Positions 30,995-38,926 of a stretch of 64,000 nt of DNA are shown piece after piece (within the stretch, counting starts at the first letter, position 1; the number at the start of each line of letters is the position of its first letter). The notes under the pieces were generated by a model. It had not been told where the DNA came from and did no database searches. It saw nothing but the letters and a program-made list of their open reading frames with translations. A program made the position numbers and the translations under genes. Origin of the DNA: Actinoallomurus purpureus (GTDB taxonomy: Bacteria; Actinomycetota; Actinomycetes; Streptosporangiales; Streptosporangiaceae); assembly GCF_024055795.1 (NCBI RefSeq), contig NZ_JAMXMY010000008.1, forward strand, positions 186,001 through 250,000. Reading direction: 5' to 3'.

Positions 30995-31861
30995 TCAGGA
31001 AGCCGATCCGTGGTCGGCGGCGATCTGGTCGAGCAGGTCCGGGATCTGGGGATTCGCGGACACGTCGATCTTGCGGGCGAAGAACGCGTCGCTGTCCCGG
31101 AGCTCGTCCAGGTGGGCGGCGGTGATCACTTCCGGATGGCTCGCACCGGCGCCCCACCGGATGAAACGCCTGCTGTCGTTGGCGACGGAGCGGGCCGGGC
31201 GCGCGTTGAGGGCCATGGAGCAGACGAAGGTCTCATCGGGGATCGGCGCGTACCGCAGATAGCGCAGCAGGCGGTCGGCCAGCGGGTCGGCCAGCATGCC
31301 GTGGACGGTCGCGGCGGAGAGGTTGAACCACATGTCGCCGACGTACAGGCCCACGCCGTCCCGGTAGGGGTGCCTCCGCGCGAACGGCAACGGCACCGAT
31401 CGATGGGTGCCGGGCAGCCGCCGCTTGCGCACGTAGCGTCTGCGGGTGACCGCCTGCCAGGGATCGGTGTCCGCCCCCGGATCGGAGGTCACGGCGAAGT
31501 GCCGAAGATACGCGTCGTACGGCGAGGCGGCGAGTTCCTGCTCGATCGCGGTGATGGGCCGGATCGGATAGTCCTGGCCGGAGATCAGGAGGGCCCAGGA
31601 GAACTCGGGGATGTTGGCCGCCACCCAGCGCAGCGACCGCCACTGCGCCTCGACGAGGGAGAGCCGTCCCCACTGGCAGGGCCGGGCGTCGGGGATCAGG
31701 GCGACATCTGAGGCGGGGCGCAGCGTCAGCGGCTCGCCGCTCGGGTCGTGGTGCACGACCGCGACCGTGTCGGCTCCGGAGCGGATCCGGTTCACGAGGC
31801 GGGTGACCTGCCCGGGGTGCCGGTGCGACAGCACGATCACGACCAGCGGTCCGCCGCCCAT
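30995..31861 (-). CDS. Core-2/I-branching (GT14-like) glycosyltransferase
   Basis: A predicted glycosyltransferase of 288 aa related to the beta-1,6-N-acetylglucosaminyltransferase fold. It has an N-terminal LVVIVLSHRHPGQVTRLVNR, and the GT14-like core SWALLISGQDYPIRPI, followed by YVGDMWFNLS and PIPDETFVCSMAL (likely catalytic Glu). It has no membrane anchor. It opens the exopolysaccharide region but is transcribed away from the kinase/ALG14/ALG13 operon. I take ATG 31861; GTG codons upstream in frame are possible starts. The ribosome site is poor in either case. Confidence 0.75.
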   Translation of the reverse strand: MGGGPLVVIVLSHRHPGQVTRLVNRIRSGADTVAVVHHDPSGEPLTLRPASDVALIPDARPCQWGRLSLVEAQWRSLRWVAANIPEFSWALLISGQDYPIRPITAIEQELAASPYDAYLRHFAVTSDPGADTDPWQAVTRRRYVRKRRLPGTHRSVPLPFARRHPYRDGVGLYVGDMWFNLSAATVHGMLADPLADRLLRYLRYAPIPDETFVCSMALNARPARSVANDSRRFIRWGAGASHPEVITAAHLDELRDSDAFFARKIDVSANPQIPDLLDQIAADHGSAS

Positions 31862-32036
31862 GGTATCCCGCGCCCTTCGCCGTGAATTCCGCTGCCGTTC
31901 CGTGACAGAGGGTACTGCCGTTCCGGAAATGCAGTGACGCGTCCCTTGATGAAACACCGATTACGGTAAAGTGCCGAGAAAGTTGAGGTCGGCTACCGGG
32001 ACAGATCCGGGCTGATCAAGGGCACCAGGGGGCGCA

Positions 32037-33260
32037 GTGCTCCGCGCACTTGTCGAACGGCTGTGGCTGCCCGAGCCGGAGTCCTCCGGGTGGCCGGTCC
32101 GTGTCACGTCGGGCGACGTCCCGCCGGGTCATCGCGTGGTCGAGCGTTACGCCGTCGTCCCGTCACCGGAGCGGCCGCGTTTCCTCGTACCGCTCGACGG
32201 CCGGGCCGTGGCGGCCGGCAGCCTGACCCGCTACAACGGGCTCCGCTGGGCCCGCCTGCGCGTCCCCCGGACCGTGCTGGGCGCCGGTTTCCGTACCGGG
32301 ATCGCCCCGCTCCTGCTGCGGCACCGGCTGCTCGTGTGCGTGCCCGAGGATCTCCCGCCCGCCGAGCTCGGCGACTACCTGCTGAGCGCCCACCTGCGGG
32401 GGGTGCTCGGCCTGCCGCGACTGGCCCTGGGCGTCGGCGTCCGGCCGCCCGATCCCAACCTGAAGCCGACGCTCCAGCTCTTCGGCCCGGACGGCGCGCC
32501 GGTGGGGTACGCCAAGGTCGGCTGGAACCCCGCCACCCGGGAGATGACGCGCCGGGAGGCGGCCGCCATCGCCGCGGTCACCGAAGAGGCCGCGCCGGCG
32601 GCCGGCCGCATCCGCGTGCCGCGGTTGCTGCACCACGGCTCCTGGCGCGACTACGACCTCACCGTCACGGCGCCGCTGCCGCCGAAGATCCGCCGCTACC
32701 GCGAGACGGAGCGGCCGCCCGCCGTCTCATGCGACGACGGTCCCTTCGCCGCCCGGACGACGAAGCTGGCCGACACGGGCTTCTGGCGGGCGCTGCGGAC
32801 GGAGGCAGCCGTGCTGTCCGCCGACGACGAGGAACGACGGCTCGCGGCGCTGATCACCGCCCACTGCGACGAGCTCGAACGCGAGCACGGTGGCACTCCC
32901 CTGCGCGTCGGCCGGTGGCACGGCGACTGGGTGCCCTGGAACATGGGCCGGTACGCCGGTGACCTGTACGTCTGGGACTGGGAGCACAGCGCCGAGGAGA
33001 CCCCGGTCGGCTTCGACCTGCTGCACTGGAGGTTCCAGGACGCCCTCGTGCTGCGCGGTCGGCCGTTGACCGAGGCGGTCGCCGCCGTACGGGCCGCCGC
33101 CGACGACGAGCTCACCGCGCTTCCCCCCGACCACCGCCGGCTGCTCGGACGGCTCTACCTGCTGGAGATGTTCATGCGGACCTACCACCTCAAGCGGCTG
33201 GGCGGCGGCTGGAACCCCGCCCTCCATCCGGCCATGCTCGAGGTCCTGGAGGAGCGATGA
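32037..33260 (+). CDS. Aminoglycoside-phosphotransferase-like kinase in EPS operon
   Basis: A 407-aa cytoplasmic protein whose C-terminal half has the APH/choline-kinase catalytic pattern: RWHGDWVPWNMGR (HGDxxxxN catalytic loop) and LYVWDWEH (metal-binding Asp). The N-terminal lobe includes YAKVGWN (possible ATP-contacting Lys). The N-terminal ~100 residues are unassigned. The stop codon overlaps the ALG14-like start (ATGA), so it belongs to the three-gene glycan operon. It may phosphorylate a sugar or glycan rather than a drug, but the substrate is unknown. Confidence 0.65.
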   Translation: MLRALVERLWLPEPESSGWPVRVTSGDVPPGHRVVERYAVVPSPERPRFLVPLDGRAVAAGSLTRYNGLRWARLRVPRTVLGAGFRTGIAPLLLRHRLLVCVPEDLPPAELGDYLLSAHLRGVLGLPRLALGVGVRPPDPNLKPTLQLFGPDGAPVGYAKVGWNPATREMTRREAAAIAAVTEEAAPAAGRIRVPRLLHHGSWRDYDLTVTAPLPPKIRRYRETERPPAVSCDDGPFAARTTKLADTGFWRALRTEAAVLSADDEERRLAALITAHCDELEREHGGTPLRVGRWHGDWVPWNMGRYAGDLYVWDWEHSAEETPVGFDLLHWRFQDALVLRGRPLTEAVAAVRAAADDELTALPPDHRRLLGRLYLLEMFMRTYHLKRLGGGWNPALHPAMLEVLEER

Positions 33261-33706
33261 GAGTCCTCCTGGTCTGCTCGACCGGCGGCCACCTGACCCA
33301 GCTCTACCGGCTGCGGCCCTGGTGGTCCGAGCACGAGCGGATGTGGGTGACGTTCGAGAAGGCCGACGCCAGTTCCCTCCTCGCGGACGAGCAGGTGACC
33401 TGGGCCTATCATCCGACGACGCGGAACGTCCCCAACCTGCTGCGCAACCTGTGGCTCGCCCTCCGGCTGGTCCCGCGCTACCGGCCCGACGTGATCGTGA
33501 GCTCCGGGGCGGGCGTCGCCGTGCCCTTCTTCGTCCTGGGCCGGCTGCTGCGCAGGCGCACCGTCTACCTCGAGGTGTACGACCGCATCGACTCCGGCAC
33601 GCTCACCGGCCGTCTCTGCTACCCGATCGCCGACCTGTTCCTGCTGCAGTGGGAGGAGCAGCGGGCACGTTATCCGAAGGGGACCGTCGTGGGGCAGCTG
33701 CTGTGA
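33257..33706 (+). CDS. ALG14-like glycosyltransferase membrane subunit (EPS)
   Basis: The 149-aa partner that tethers an ALG13-type catalytic subunit to the membrane. It matches the PssD/Cps14F group: N-terminal LLVCSTGGHLTQLYRL, central YRPDVIVSSGAGVAVPFFVLGRLLRRR, and YLEVYDRIDSGTLTGR near the C-terminus. It overlaps its neighbours by 4 bp on each side (ATGA and GTGA). With the next gene it would add the second sugar to a lipid-linked glycan, as in pneumococcal capsule assembly. Confidence 0.88.
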   Translation: MRVLLVCSTGGHLTQLYRLRPWWSEHERMWVTFEKADASSLLADEQVTWAYHPTTRNVPNLLRNLWLALRLVPRYRPDVIVSSGAGVAVPFFVLGRLLRRRTVYLEVYDRIDSGTLTGRLCYPIADLFLLQWEEQRARYPKGTVVGQLL

Positions 33707-34242
33707 CCGGCTGGGACAAGCCGCTGGTCTTCGTGACCGTGGGCACCGACCATCACCGGTTCGACCGGTTGATGGGCTGGATGGAGCAGTGGCTCTCCGC
33801 CAACGGCCACGCCCGCTGCGTGGTGCAGCACGGCCCGGCCGACCCTCCGGCGGGCGCCGAGTGCCACGCGTTCCTGCCTCACGCCGACGTGCAGGCGCTG
33901 TTCCGGGAGGCGACCGTCGTCGTCTGTCAGGGCGGCCCCGGCTCGATCACGGAGAGCCGGCAGGCGGGCAGGCTGCCGGTCGTCGTGCCTCGGATCGCGC
34001 GGCTGGACGAGGTCGTCGACGACCACCAGGTGCGGTTCTCCCGGCATGTGGCGGCCTTCGGCAAGGTGGCCCTGGCCGAGACCGCCGAGAGCCTGCACGC
34101 CCACCTGGACCGCGCCCTGGCCGACCCCGACGAGTACGCCGTGCAGGATGAGGCCGACGAGACCGCGCCCGCCGTCGCGCGGTTCGGCCGGCTGGTGGAC
34201 GAGCTCGTCGCCACACCCCGGCGCCGCCGACGGCGGACTTAG
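33703..34242 (+). CDS. ALG13-like glycosyltransferase catalytic subunit (EPS)
   Basis: A 179-aa GT28 C-terminal-domain protein that binds the nucleotide sugar. The family core is VFVTVGTDHHRFDRLM, then FLPHADVQALFREATVVVCQGGPGSITE (sugar-nucleotide binding) and GRLPVVVPRIARLDEVVDDHQ. GTG 33703 overlaps the ALG14-like stop codon. The gene ends at the edge of the dispersed hairpin repeat, which probably terminates the operon. Confidence 0.88.
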   Translation: MTGWDKPLVFVTVGTDHHRFDRLMGWMEQWLSANGHARCVVQHGPADPPAGAECHAFLPHADVQALFREATVVVCQGGPGSITESRQAGRLPVVVPRIARLDEVVDDHQVRFSRHVAAFGKVALAETAESLHAHLDRALADPDEYAVQDEADETAPAVARFGRLVDELVATPRRRRRRT

Positions 34243-34295
34243 AGCCCACGCGAAATGGACTGCCGGGCTCACGGCGCCCATTCCGCGCGGGCTCT
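34241..34295. repeat. Dispersed ~54-bp hairpin repeat, copy A
   Basis: A 55-bp imperfect palindrome: AGAGCCCACGCGAAATGGAC pairs with its complement at the other end over 20 bp with three transition-type differences. The end is CGCCCATTCCGC-GCGGGCTCT. A homologous copy lies at 52371-52424. It overlaps the stop codon of the ALG13-like gene and could act as that operon's terminator. Confidence 0.75.
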
Positions 34296-34296
34296 C

Positions 34297-34525
34297 AGGG
34301 CCTGTCTCAAAGTCCCCGTCCGTAGCGAGCGGTGTCCAGGTGGTGCCTCGTAAGGCGGAGGAGGGAGTCAGCCTGGTGTTGGCTGGCGACTCCTCCCGGG
34401 GCCCCCGCGGAAACGCGCCGGGTCGGCGAAGCCGTCCCTCGCGTCTTCGTGGGGTGGGGCGACAACGCGGCGAGGCGCCGCCTGGGCGCCGCGCAGTAGG
34501 ACAGTGGGGCTTTGAGACAGGCCCT
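34297..34525. mobile_element. MITE-like palindromic element, 229 bp, no transposase
   Basis: Perfect 16-bp terminal inverted repeats, AGGGCCTGTCTCAAAG at 34297-34312 and its complement at 34510-34525, bound the element. Inner arm segments 34330-34350 and 34471-34491 are also complementary, differing only by transitions, and at matching distances (33 and 34 bp) from the ends. The centre has a further GGAGTC/GACTCC hairpin. There is no plausible gene inside. No clear target duplication is visible. This looks like a non-autonomous transposable element adjacent to hairpin repeat A. Confidence 0.7.
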
Positions 34526-35627
34526 AGCCGCCGGACGGGTTGAGGTAGGAGTCCCGGCCCGCCGCGGCGTACGAGGTGAGCATGCCCGGGCCGTTGTCGA
34601 CCTTGAGGTTGCAGCCCGGTCCCGCGTCGAAGCGGATCAGCCCGGCGATGTTGGGGTACTTGCTCCGCAGCACGCCGGGGATCTCTCGGTACCACTGAAG
34701 GGAGCGCTTCGGGTCGGCCGGGTCGTACTGCGTGCCGTACTCCGGGAGGATGAACGGCTTCTTGGCGAACCCGTTCTTTTGCAGGAAGCGGTACGTCTGC
34801 CCGACCTTCTCGTCGAACGAGTGCCACTGCGTACCGTGGCACTTGTAGAAGTTGTACGGGTCCCAGCCCACCCAGTCGACGTACGCGTCGCCGGGATAGG
34901 AGTTGAGCATTCGCTGCGGGTTCTCGTTGCTCATCGTCCCGGTGGTGGTCCAGACCCAGACGACGTTCGTGGCGCCGGCCTTCGCGAAGACGTCGTGGAC
35001 GTGCCGGGCGGCGGCGACGTACTCCGCCTCGGTGCCCTTGAGCTCGCCCTTGGTGATGTGCCGGTCCATCTCCGGGTCGAAGGACATGAAGACCTTCTGC
35101 CCGTAGGCGCGGATCCGGCGGGCGACGGGCTGGATGACGGACCGGTCGTAGGCGCCCGCGGCGATGTCACGCCACTTGTAGCTCTGTTGCCCCGCGTAGA
35201 GCTTGCTCTCCCAGGCGAAGAACAGCAGCCGGGAACGGCCGAGCGCGCGCTCGGCGGCGTCCGGGAAGACGCCCGGACCCGGCTTGTTCGAGAAGTCATG
35301 GAAGCGCAGGACGATGTCGAAACGCCGGCCGACCTTGCCTTCGATGTCGGTGACGGCCGAGGTGAGCGACGCGCCCTGCACGGAGTAGATGCCCCAGTAG
35401 GCGCCGCACTTCGGCATCAGCTTGGCGTCGGCCCCGCAGCGCCCCCTCGCGTCCCGGGACCTGCCCATCGTGAGGGTGGCGGATCCCTTGCCGGACCCCT
35501 TACCGGATCCGCCGCCGGAACCGTCGTTGCCCGACGCGGAGCCGCAGGCCGACAGGACGGTGCCCGCTCCGATCAGCGTCACCGCCGACAGCGCGGCGAC
35601 GCGCCCGCGTCCTCTGGCGATCCTCAT
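34524..35627 (-). CDS. GH26-like glycoside hydrolase lipoprotein
   Basis: A predicted extracellular lipoprotein of 367 aa. The signal ends in the lipobox GTVLSACGS, followed by a Gly/Ser/Lys linker (GSGGGSGKGSGKGS). The domain resembles glycosyl hydrolase family 26/mannanase-type TIM barrels: FDIVLRFHDFSNKPG, KVFMSFDPEMDRH (possible acid/base context) and KKPFILPEYGTQYD (likely nucleophile Glu). It may trim or process the exopolysaccharide. Its last codons lie within the MITE terminal repeat (34524-34525), so the stop and final residues could derive from that insertion. ATG 35627 is the start. Confidence 0.65.
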   Translation of the reverse strand: MRIARGRGRVAALSAVTLIGAGTVLSACGSASGNDGSGGGSGKGSGKGSATLTMGRSRDARGRCGADAKLMPKCGAYWGIYSVQGASLTSAVTDIEGKVGRRFDIVLRFHDFSNKPGPGVFPDAAERALGRSRLLFFAWESKLYAGQQSYKWRDIAAGAYDRSVIQPVARRIRAYGQKVFMSFDPEMDRHITKGELKGTEAEYVAAARHVHDVFAKAGATNVVWVWTTTGTMSNENPQRMLNSYPGDAYVDWVGWDPYNFYKCHGTQWHSFDEKVGQTYRFLQKNGFAKKPFILPEYGTQYDPADPKRSLQWYREIPGVLRSKYPNIAGLIRFDAGPGCNLKVDNGPGMLTSYAAAGRDSYLNPSGG

Positions 35628-35662
35628 ACGTCCAAGCCTCCCGTTCCGGCCGGCCCCTGGGT

Positions 35663-35701
35663 GTGATCAGGGAATCACCCGATGGGTGATTCCCTGATCA
35701 C
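35663..35701. terminator. Perfect 18-bp stem hairpin
   Basis: GTGATCAGGGAATCACCC at 35663-35680 pairs perfectly with 35684-35701 across a 3-nt gap. It lies between two leftward genes, downstream of the fibrinogen-like/propeller gene. It is most likely that gene's terminator. It is also 36 bp upstream of the glycosidase gene, so an operator role is an alternative. Confidence 0.7.
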
Positions 35702-35738
35702 GACGCGGAAGCGACCGAGCCCGGCCCGAATGATCGGG

Positions 35739-37799
35739 TCAGGGGCAGAATCGGCCGAACCCGCCGAGCCACTGGTAGGCGGAGCCGGTCCAGGAGCCGC
35801 TCTTCAGGTCACCGCCGGCCCACATGCACCCATTGTTGTCCTTCACGAGCGCCCAGACGCCGTTTCCGGCCCGCGACGCGAAGACGGGGTTCCAGTTGGG
35901 CAGGTACTTGCCGCTCTGGGCGTTCCAGGCGCCGACCATGTTGAGGCGGTGCACGTTGGAGTAGCCGCCAGTCTTCGGGTCCGGATACGTCCAGCCGTCG
36001 GTGTAGTCGAAGTCGAAGCCGTGCGACCCGGCGTACAGGACACCGTTGATCTCGACGGACGTCTGGAAGTCACCGCCCGAGCGGGCGAGGTTCCCACTGA
36101 TCTTGTTCTGGAAGTCCCGGTCGTAGACCTGCAGGTCGTGCTCTGACCCGCCCATCCAGACGCGGTCCCCGACCTCGAGGATCGTGTTGCGGTAGGGCTT
36201 CTCCGGGTCGGAGGTGCTGGGGATCCACTTCGTGTCGCCGAGCCCGGAGATATGGCCGCCGGGCGCCGCCGCGCTGACGATGGCGAAGTCGTTGACCGAC
36301 GTCTCCTTCTGCTTGCCCATGTGCTTCATGCGGCCGCCGAAGTAGACGCGGTCCCCCTTCGAGCTGGCGTCGAGCGAGTACACACCCGCGTCGAAGAACG
36401 GGTTCCAGGTGGTGTCCGGGGTGCCGTCCGTCACCTTGACACGCGCCGCGCCGCCGACCCAGAACGGCGACTTGGCGATGGTCGTGCCGCCCTTGACGTG
36501 GTCGAACGTGCCGCCGACGTAGAGCCAGCCGTCCTGGATGTCCATGGCCCGACCGCGCGGCGCTCCGCCGCTCCGGATCAGGCTGGCCTTCCAGGTGGAC
36601 ACCGGCGCACCGGTCTTGAGGTCGAGGGCGGCGACGCCCGCGGTGTTGGCGACGCCGTTCACGTTGGTGAAGTCGCCGGAGACGAACACCTTGTCGCCGG
36701 AACCCTTGATCGCCCAGACCTCACCGTCGAGCTTGGGCCGGAACCCGGACTTCCACTCGCCGGTGGCGGTGTCGAACGCCGCGAGGTAGGACTGCTCGAC
36801 CTTCTGGCCGGCCGCCGGGCTGGCGCCCTTCTGCACGTACTGGAACTTGCCCCCGACGTACAGGGTGCTGCCGACGACGCCGAGGGCGTGCACCTCGATG
36901 TTGTTCTCGCCGGTGCCGCCGCCGACGACACCCGTGACGCCCCAGGAGCTGGACGAGGTCTTGCCGCTGAGCAGCTTCGGCGTGGCCGGGGCCGCTCCGC
37001 CCTCCGCGGTCGTGATCTTGGGCCGCACCCAGACCTGTGTGAACGGGATGGGCAGGCCGTCGGAGGTGGCCTTGTACAGGTAGCTGCTCGCGCTGGTCGA
37101 CGCCCCGCGGACGTTGGGGCCGTACGCGAAGCCCTTCTTGTACGCGTTGTTCTTGTCCTTGACGGTGGACAGGTAGTTGTACGGGTGCAGCATGCTGTCG
37201 TACGCCGTGATGGTGTCGGTGTACCCGCCGCTGTAGGCCGCGCCGTCGAAGGAGACCGAGGTCAGCGGGAGCCCGCCGTCGAAGGTCCAGGACCAGTCCG
37301 CCAGGTCCTTGTACTTCAGCTGCACGTCCTGCCAGGCGGTGCCGCCGGTGTTCTCGGCGCGCCGCAGCCGGACCCCGTCGATGGAGCCGCCGTTGAACAG
37401 GCCGTTGATGGTGTCGCCGGGGACCGTGGCGGGCGCGAAGGCGGCGGTGCCGGTGGGCGTGTTGCGCACGTTCGACGTGCTGCTCTGGCCGGCGTAGTGG
37501 TAGTTCCAGCTCTCGCGGCCGCGGCCGACGAGGACCCAGCCTCCGCCGTCGGTGGTCATGTCGCAGTAGAACTGCTGGGCGCTGCCCATTCGGGGCGTCT
37601 TCAGCCAGTACAGGCCGGTCGCGCTCTTCGGGTAGGACTGCTTGATCGCCCAGCAGGACAGGGCGGCGGCGCTCGAGGACTTGCCGTCCGGCGGGCCCGC
37701 GCTGGCCCAGTCGGGAACGATCGCCACGCCGGCGGCCGCGACGAGGGCGGCGGCGCCGGCGAACAGGGACGCCTTGCGCGCAGGCAGACGAAATGCCAT
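35739..37799 (-). CDS. Secreted fibrinogen-like YCDxxxxGGGW domain / beta-propeller protein
   Basis: A predicted exported protein of 686 aa. The signal peptide (LFAGAAALVAAAGVAIVPDWASA) is followed by a fibrinogen-related domain with YCDMTTDGGGWVLVGRGRESW. The rest is a propeller-like region of repeated VGGKF, VSGDFTNVNG, VGGTFDHVKG, FGGRMKHMG and AGGDLKSG strands, each about 45-60 residues apart. Both parts suggest carbohydrate or surface binding. ATG 37799 has GGGAGA 5 nt upstream. A clear vegetative-type promoter lies about 90 bp upstream and a strong hairpin follows the gene, so it is probably monocistronic. Confidence 0.8.
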   Translation of the reverse strand: MAFRLPARKASLFAGAAALVAAAGVAIVPDWASAGPPDGKSSSAAALSCWAIKQSYPKSATGLYWLKTPRMGSAQQFYCDMTTDGGGWVLVGRGRESWNYHYAGQSSTSNVRNTPTGTAAFAPATVPGDTINGLFNGGSIDGVRLRRAENTGGTAWQDVQLKYKDLADWSWTFDGGLPLTSVSFDGAAYSGGYTDTITAYDSMLHPYNYLSTVKDKNNAYKKGFAYGPNVRGASTSASSYLYKATSDGLPIPFTQVWVRPKITTAEGGAAPATPKLLSGKTSSSSWGVTGVVGGGTGENNIEVHALGVVGSTLYVGGKFQYVQKGASPAAGQKVEQSYLAAFDTATGEWKSGFRPKLDGEVWAIKGSGDKVFVSGDFTNVNGVANTAGVAALDLKTGAPVSTWKASLIRSGGAPRGRAMDIQDGWLYVGGTFDHVKGGTTIAKSPFWVGGAARVKVTDGTPDTTWNPFFDAGVYSLDASSKGDRVYFGGRMKHMGKQKETSVNDFAIVSAAAPGGHISGLGDTKWIPSTSDPEKPYRNTILEVGDRVWMGGSEHDLQVYDRDFQNKISGNLARSGGDFQTSVEINGVLYAGSHGFDFDYTDGWTYPDPKTGGYSNVHRLNMVGAWNAQSGKYLPNWNPVFASRAGNGVWALVKDNNGCMWAGGDLKSGSWTGSAYQWLGGFGRFCP

Positions 37800-37888
37800 G
37801 GAATCTCCCGCGGTGTATGCGGCGAGCAGAAGGGCTCGGGGGATAACTAATCTGCAGCACAGAGGGGAGCTGGCGCAGGAACGTGGCA

Positions 37889-37917
37889 AAATTAGTGCAA
37901 GACGCACCCGCTGTCAA
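37889..37917 (-). promoter_or_regulatory. Vegetative-type promoter of the fibrinogen-like/propeller gene
   Basis: On the minus strand TTGACA (37917-37912) and TAATTT (37894-37889) are separated by exactly 17 bp. The surrounding 37880-37960 stretch is strongly AT-rich for this genome and contains inverted AATTA/TAATT motifs, possibly regulator sites. The predicted leader is about 80 nt. Confidence 0.7.
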
Positions 37918-38022
37918 CGAGCGTAATCAATTAGCTATTACCAGTAATTAGCCTGAGAAAGCTGGTACGACCGGTAAACCGGGGGCGGTGGACGAGCGTC
38001 CCTCCACCGCCCCATGGCCGCG

Positions 38023-38925
38023 TCAGGCCGGCCAGGAATACTCCTCACCGAGCAGGTCGTAGAGGGCCCGGTTGTGCGGGCGGTAGAAATCCGTGAGCCG
38101 CTCCTTGGTAACCGGATTCATCGGTGGCGCCGGCAGGTGGTTGTGCCTCTTGGCGATCTTCAGCGGATGTGGAGGAAATCCGAGGAATTCGGTGACCCGG
38201 TCCACGGCCGCCTGCTCGTTCCCGTACAGGTCCTCCGCCGGCAGGATGAGGAACTGCTCGCGCGGGAAGATTGAGAACCAGTTCTCCAGCTGCGGCCGGT
38301 AGATCCCGCGGTCGCGGTAGCTGTAGAAGTCGTGCGCCCGGCTGTAGTACATCGGGTCGGCCGCCATCTTCTCCCGCTCGCCGCGCAGCCGCTCCGCCTC
38401 GGCCTCCAGGGCCTCTTCGAAGCTCAGGTCCTCGACGCCGTCGCCGACCCGCTCCCAGTAGTGCGAGTAGGCGCGCCTCACCGGATCGCGCAACGTCACG
38501 ATGATCTTCGCGTCCGGCGTGCGGGCGCGCACCCGCTCGGGAACCGGCGGATAGTACATGTAGTAGGGGCAGGCCTCTCCGGTGACGGGCCGGGGCCCGC
38601 CGAGGCGCTCCTGAACCCGGTCGAGCTCCCGCTCGGTGGCGAAGTGCGAGCGGTACCAGGCGTCGCCCCTACCGTAGTTGACGTAGTAGTAGCCGGGGCT
38701 CTTCACCCCGCGCGACGCCGGGTACATCGGCATGACCAGCGGATGCTGGATGAGGTAGTTCCACAGCGAGGTCGTGCCGCCGCGCTTGGTGCCGATGATG
38801 AGGAAGTCCGGCAGGTGACGCCGGTCTGCGGTCCGCACGGCGTACGCCCGCGTCGTGGCGTTGGCCGTGTCCTTCATCCAGCGTGGTGAGCGGTCCTTCG
38901 CCCATCCGGCGAGCCCGGTCGGCAC
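38023..38925 (-). CDS. PAPS-dependent sulfotransferase, heparan-type
   Basis: It is predicted to move a sulfuryl group from PAPS to a glycan. The 5'-phosphosulfate-binding loop IIGTKRGGTTSLWNYL (about residues 43-58) and the 3'-phosphate-binding segment LRDPVRRAYSHYWERV (about 144-159) are both intact. Their form resembles heparan sulfate N-/3-O-sulfotransferases. The 300-aa length is that of a single soluble domain with no membrane anchor. GTG 38925 has AAGGAGGAGG 7 nt upstream and lies 1 nt after the flippase stop codon. It is therefore in one operon with the EPS polymerase and flippase. Confidence 0.85.
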   Translation of the reverse strand: MPTGLAGWAKDRSPRWMKDTANATTRAYAVRTADRRHLPDFLIIGTKRGGTTSLWNYLIQHPLVMPMYPASRGVKSPGYYYVNYGRGDAWYRSHFATERELDRVQERLGGPRPVTGEACPYYMYYPPVPERVRARTPDAKIIVTLRDPVRRAYSHYWERVGDGVEDLSFEEALEAEAERLRGEREKMAADPMYYSRAHDFYSYRDRGIYRPQLENWFSIFPREQFLILPAEDLYGNEQAAVDRVTEFLGFPPHPLKIAKRHNHLPAPPMNPVTKERLTDFYRPHNRALYDLLGEEYSWPA

Positions 38926-38926
38926 G

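Noticed and set aside
32037-33260. Antibiotic-resistance aminoglycoside phosphotransferase
   Set aside because: The catalytic loop is of that superfamily, but the gene is coupled to glycan transferases and the rest of the protein does not resemble known resistance enzymes.
34297-34525. Remnant transposase gene inside the palindromic element
   Set aside because: No frame inside gives recognisable transposase sequence, so it is treated as non-autonomous.
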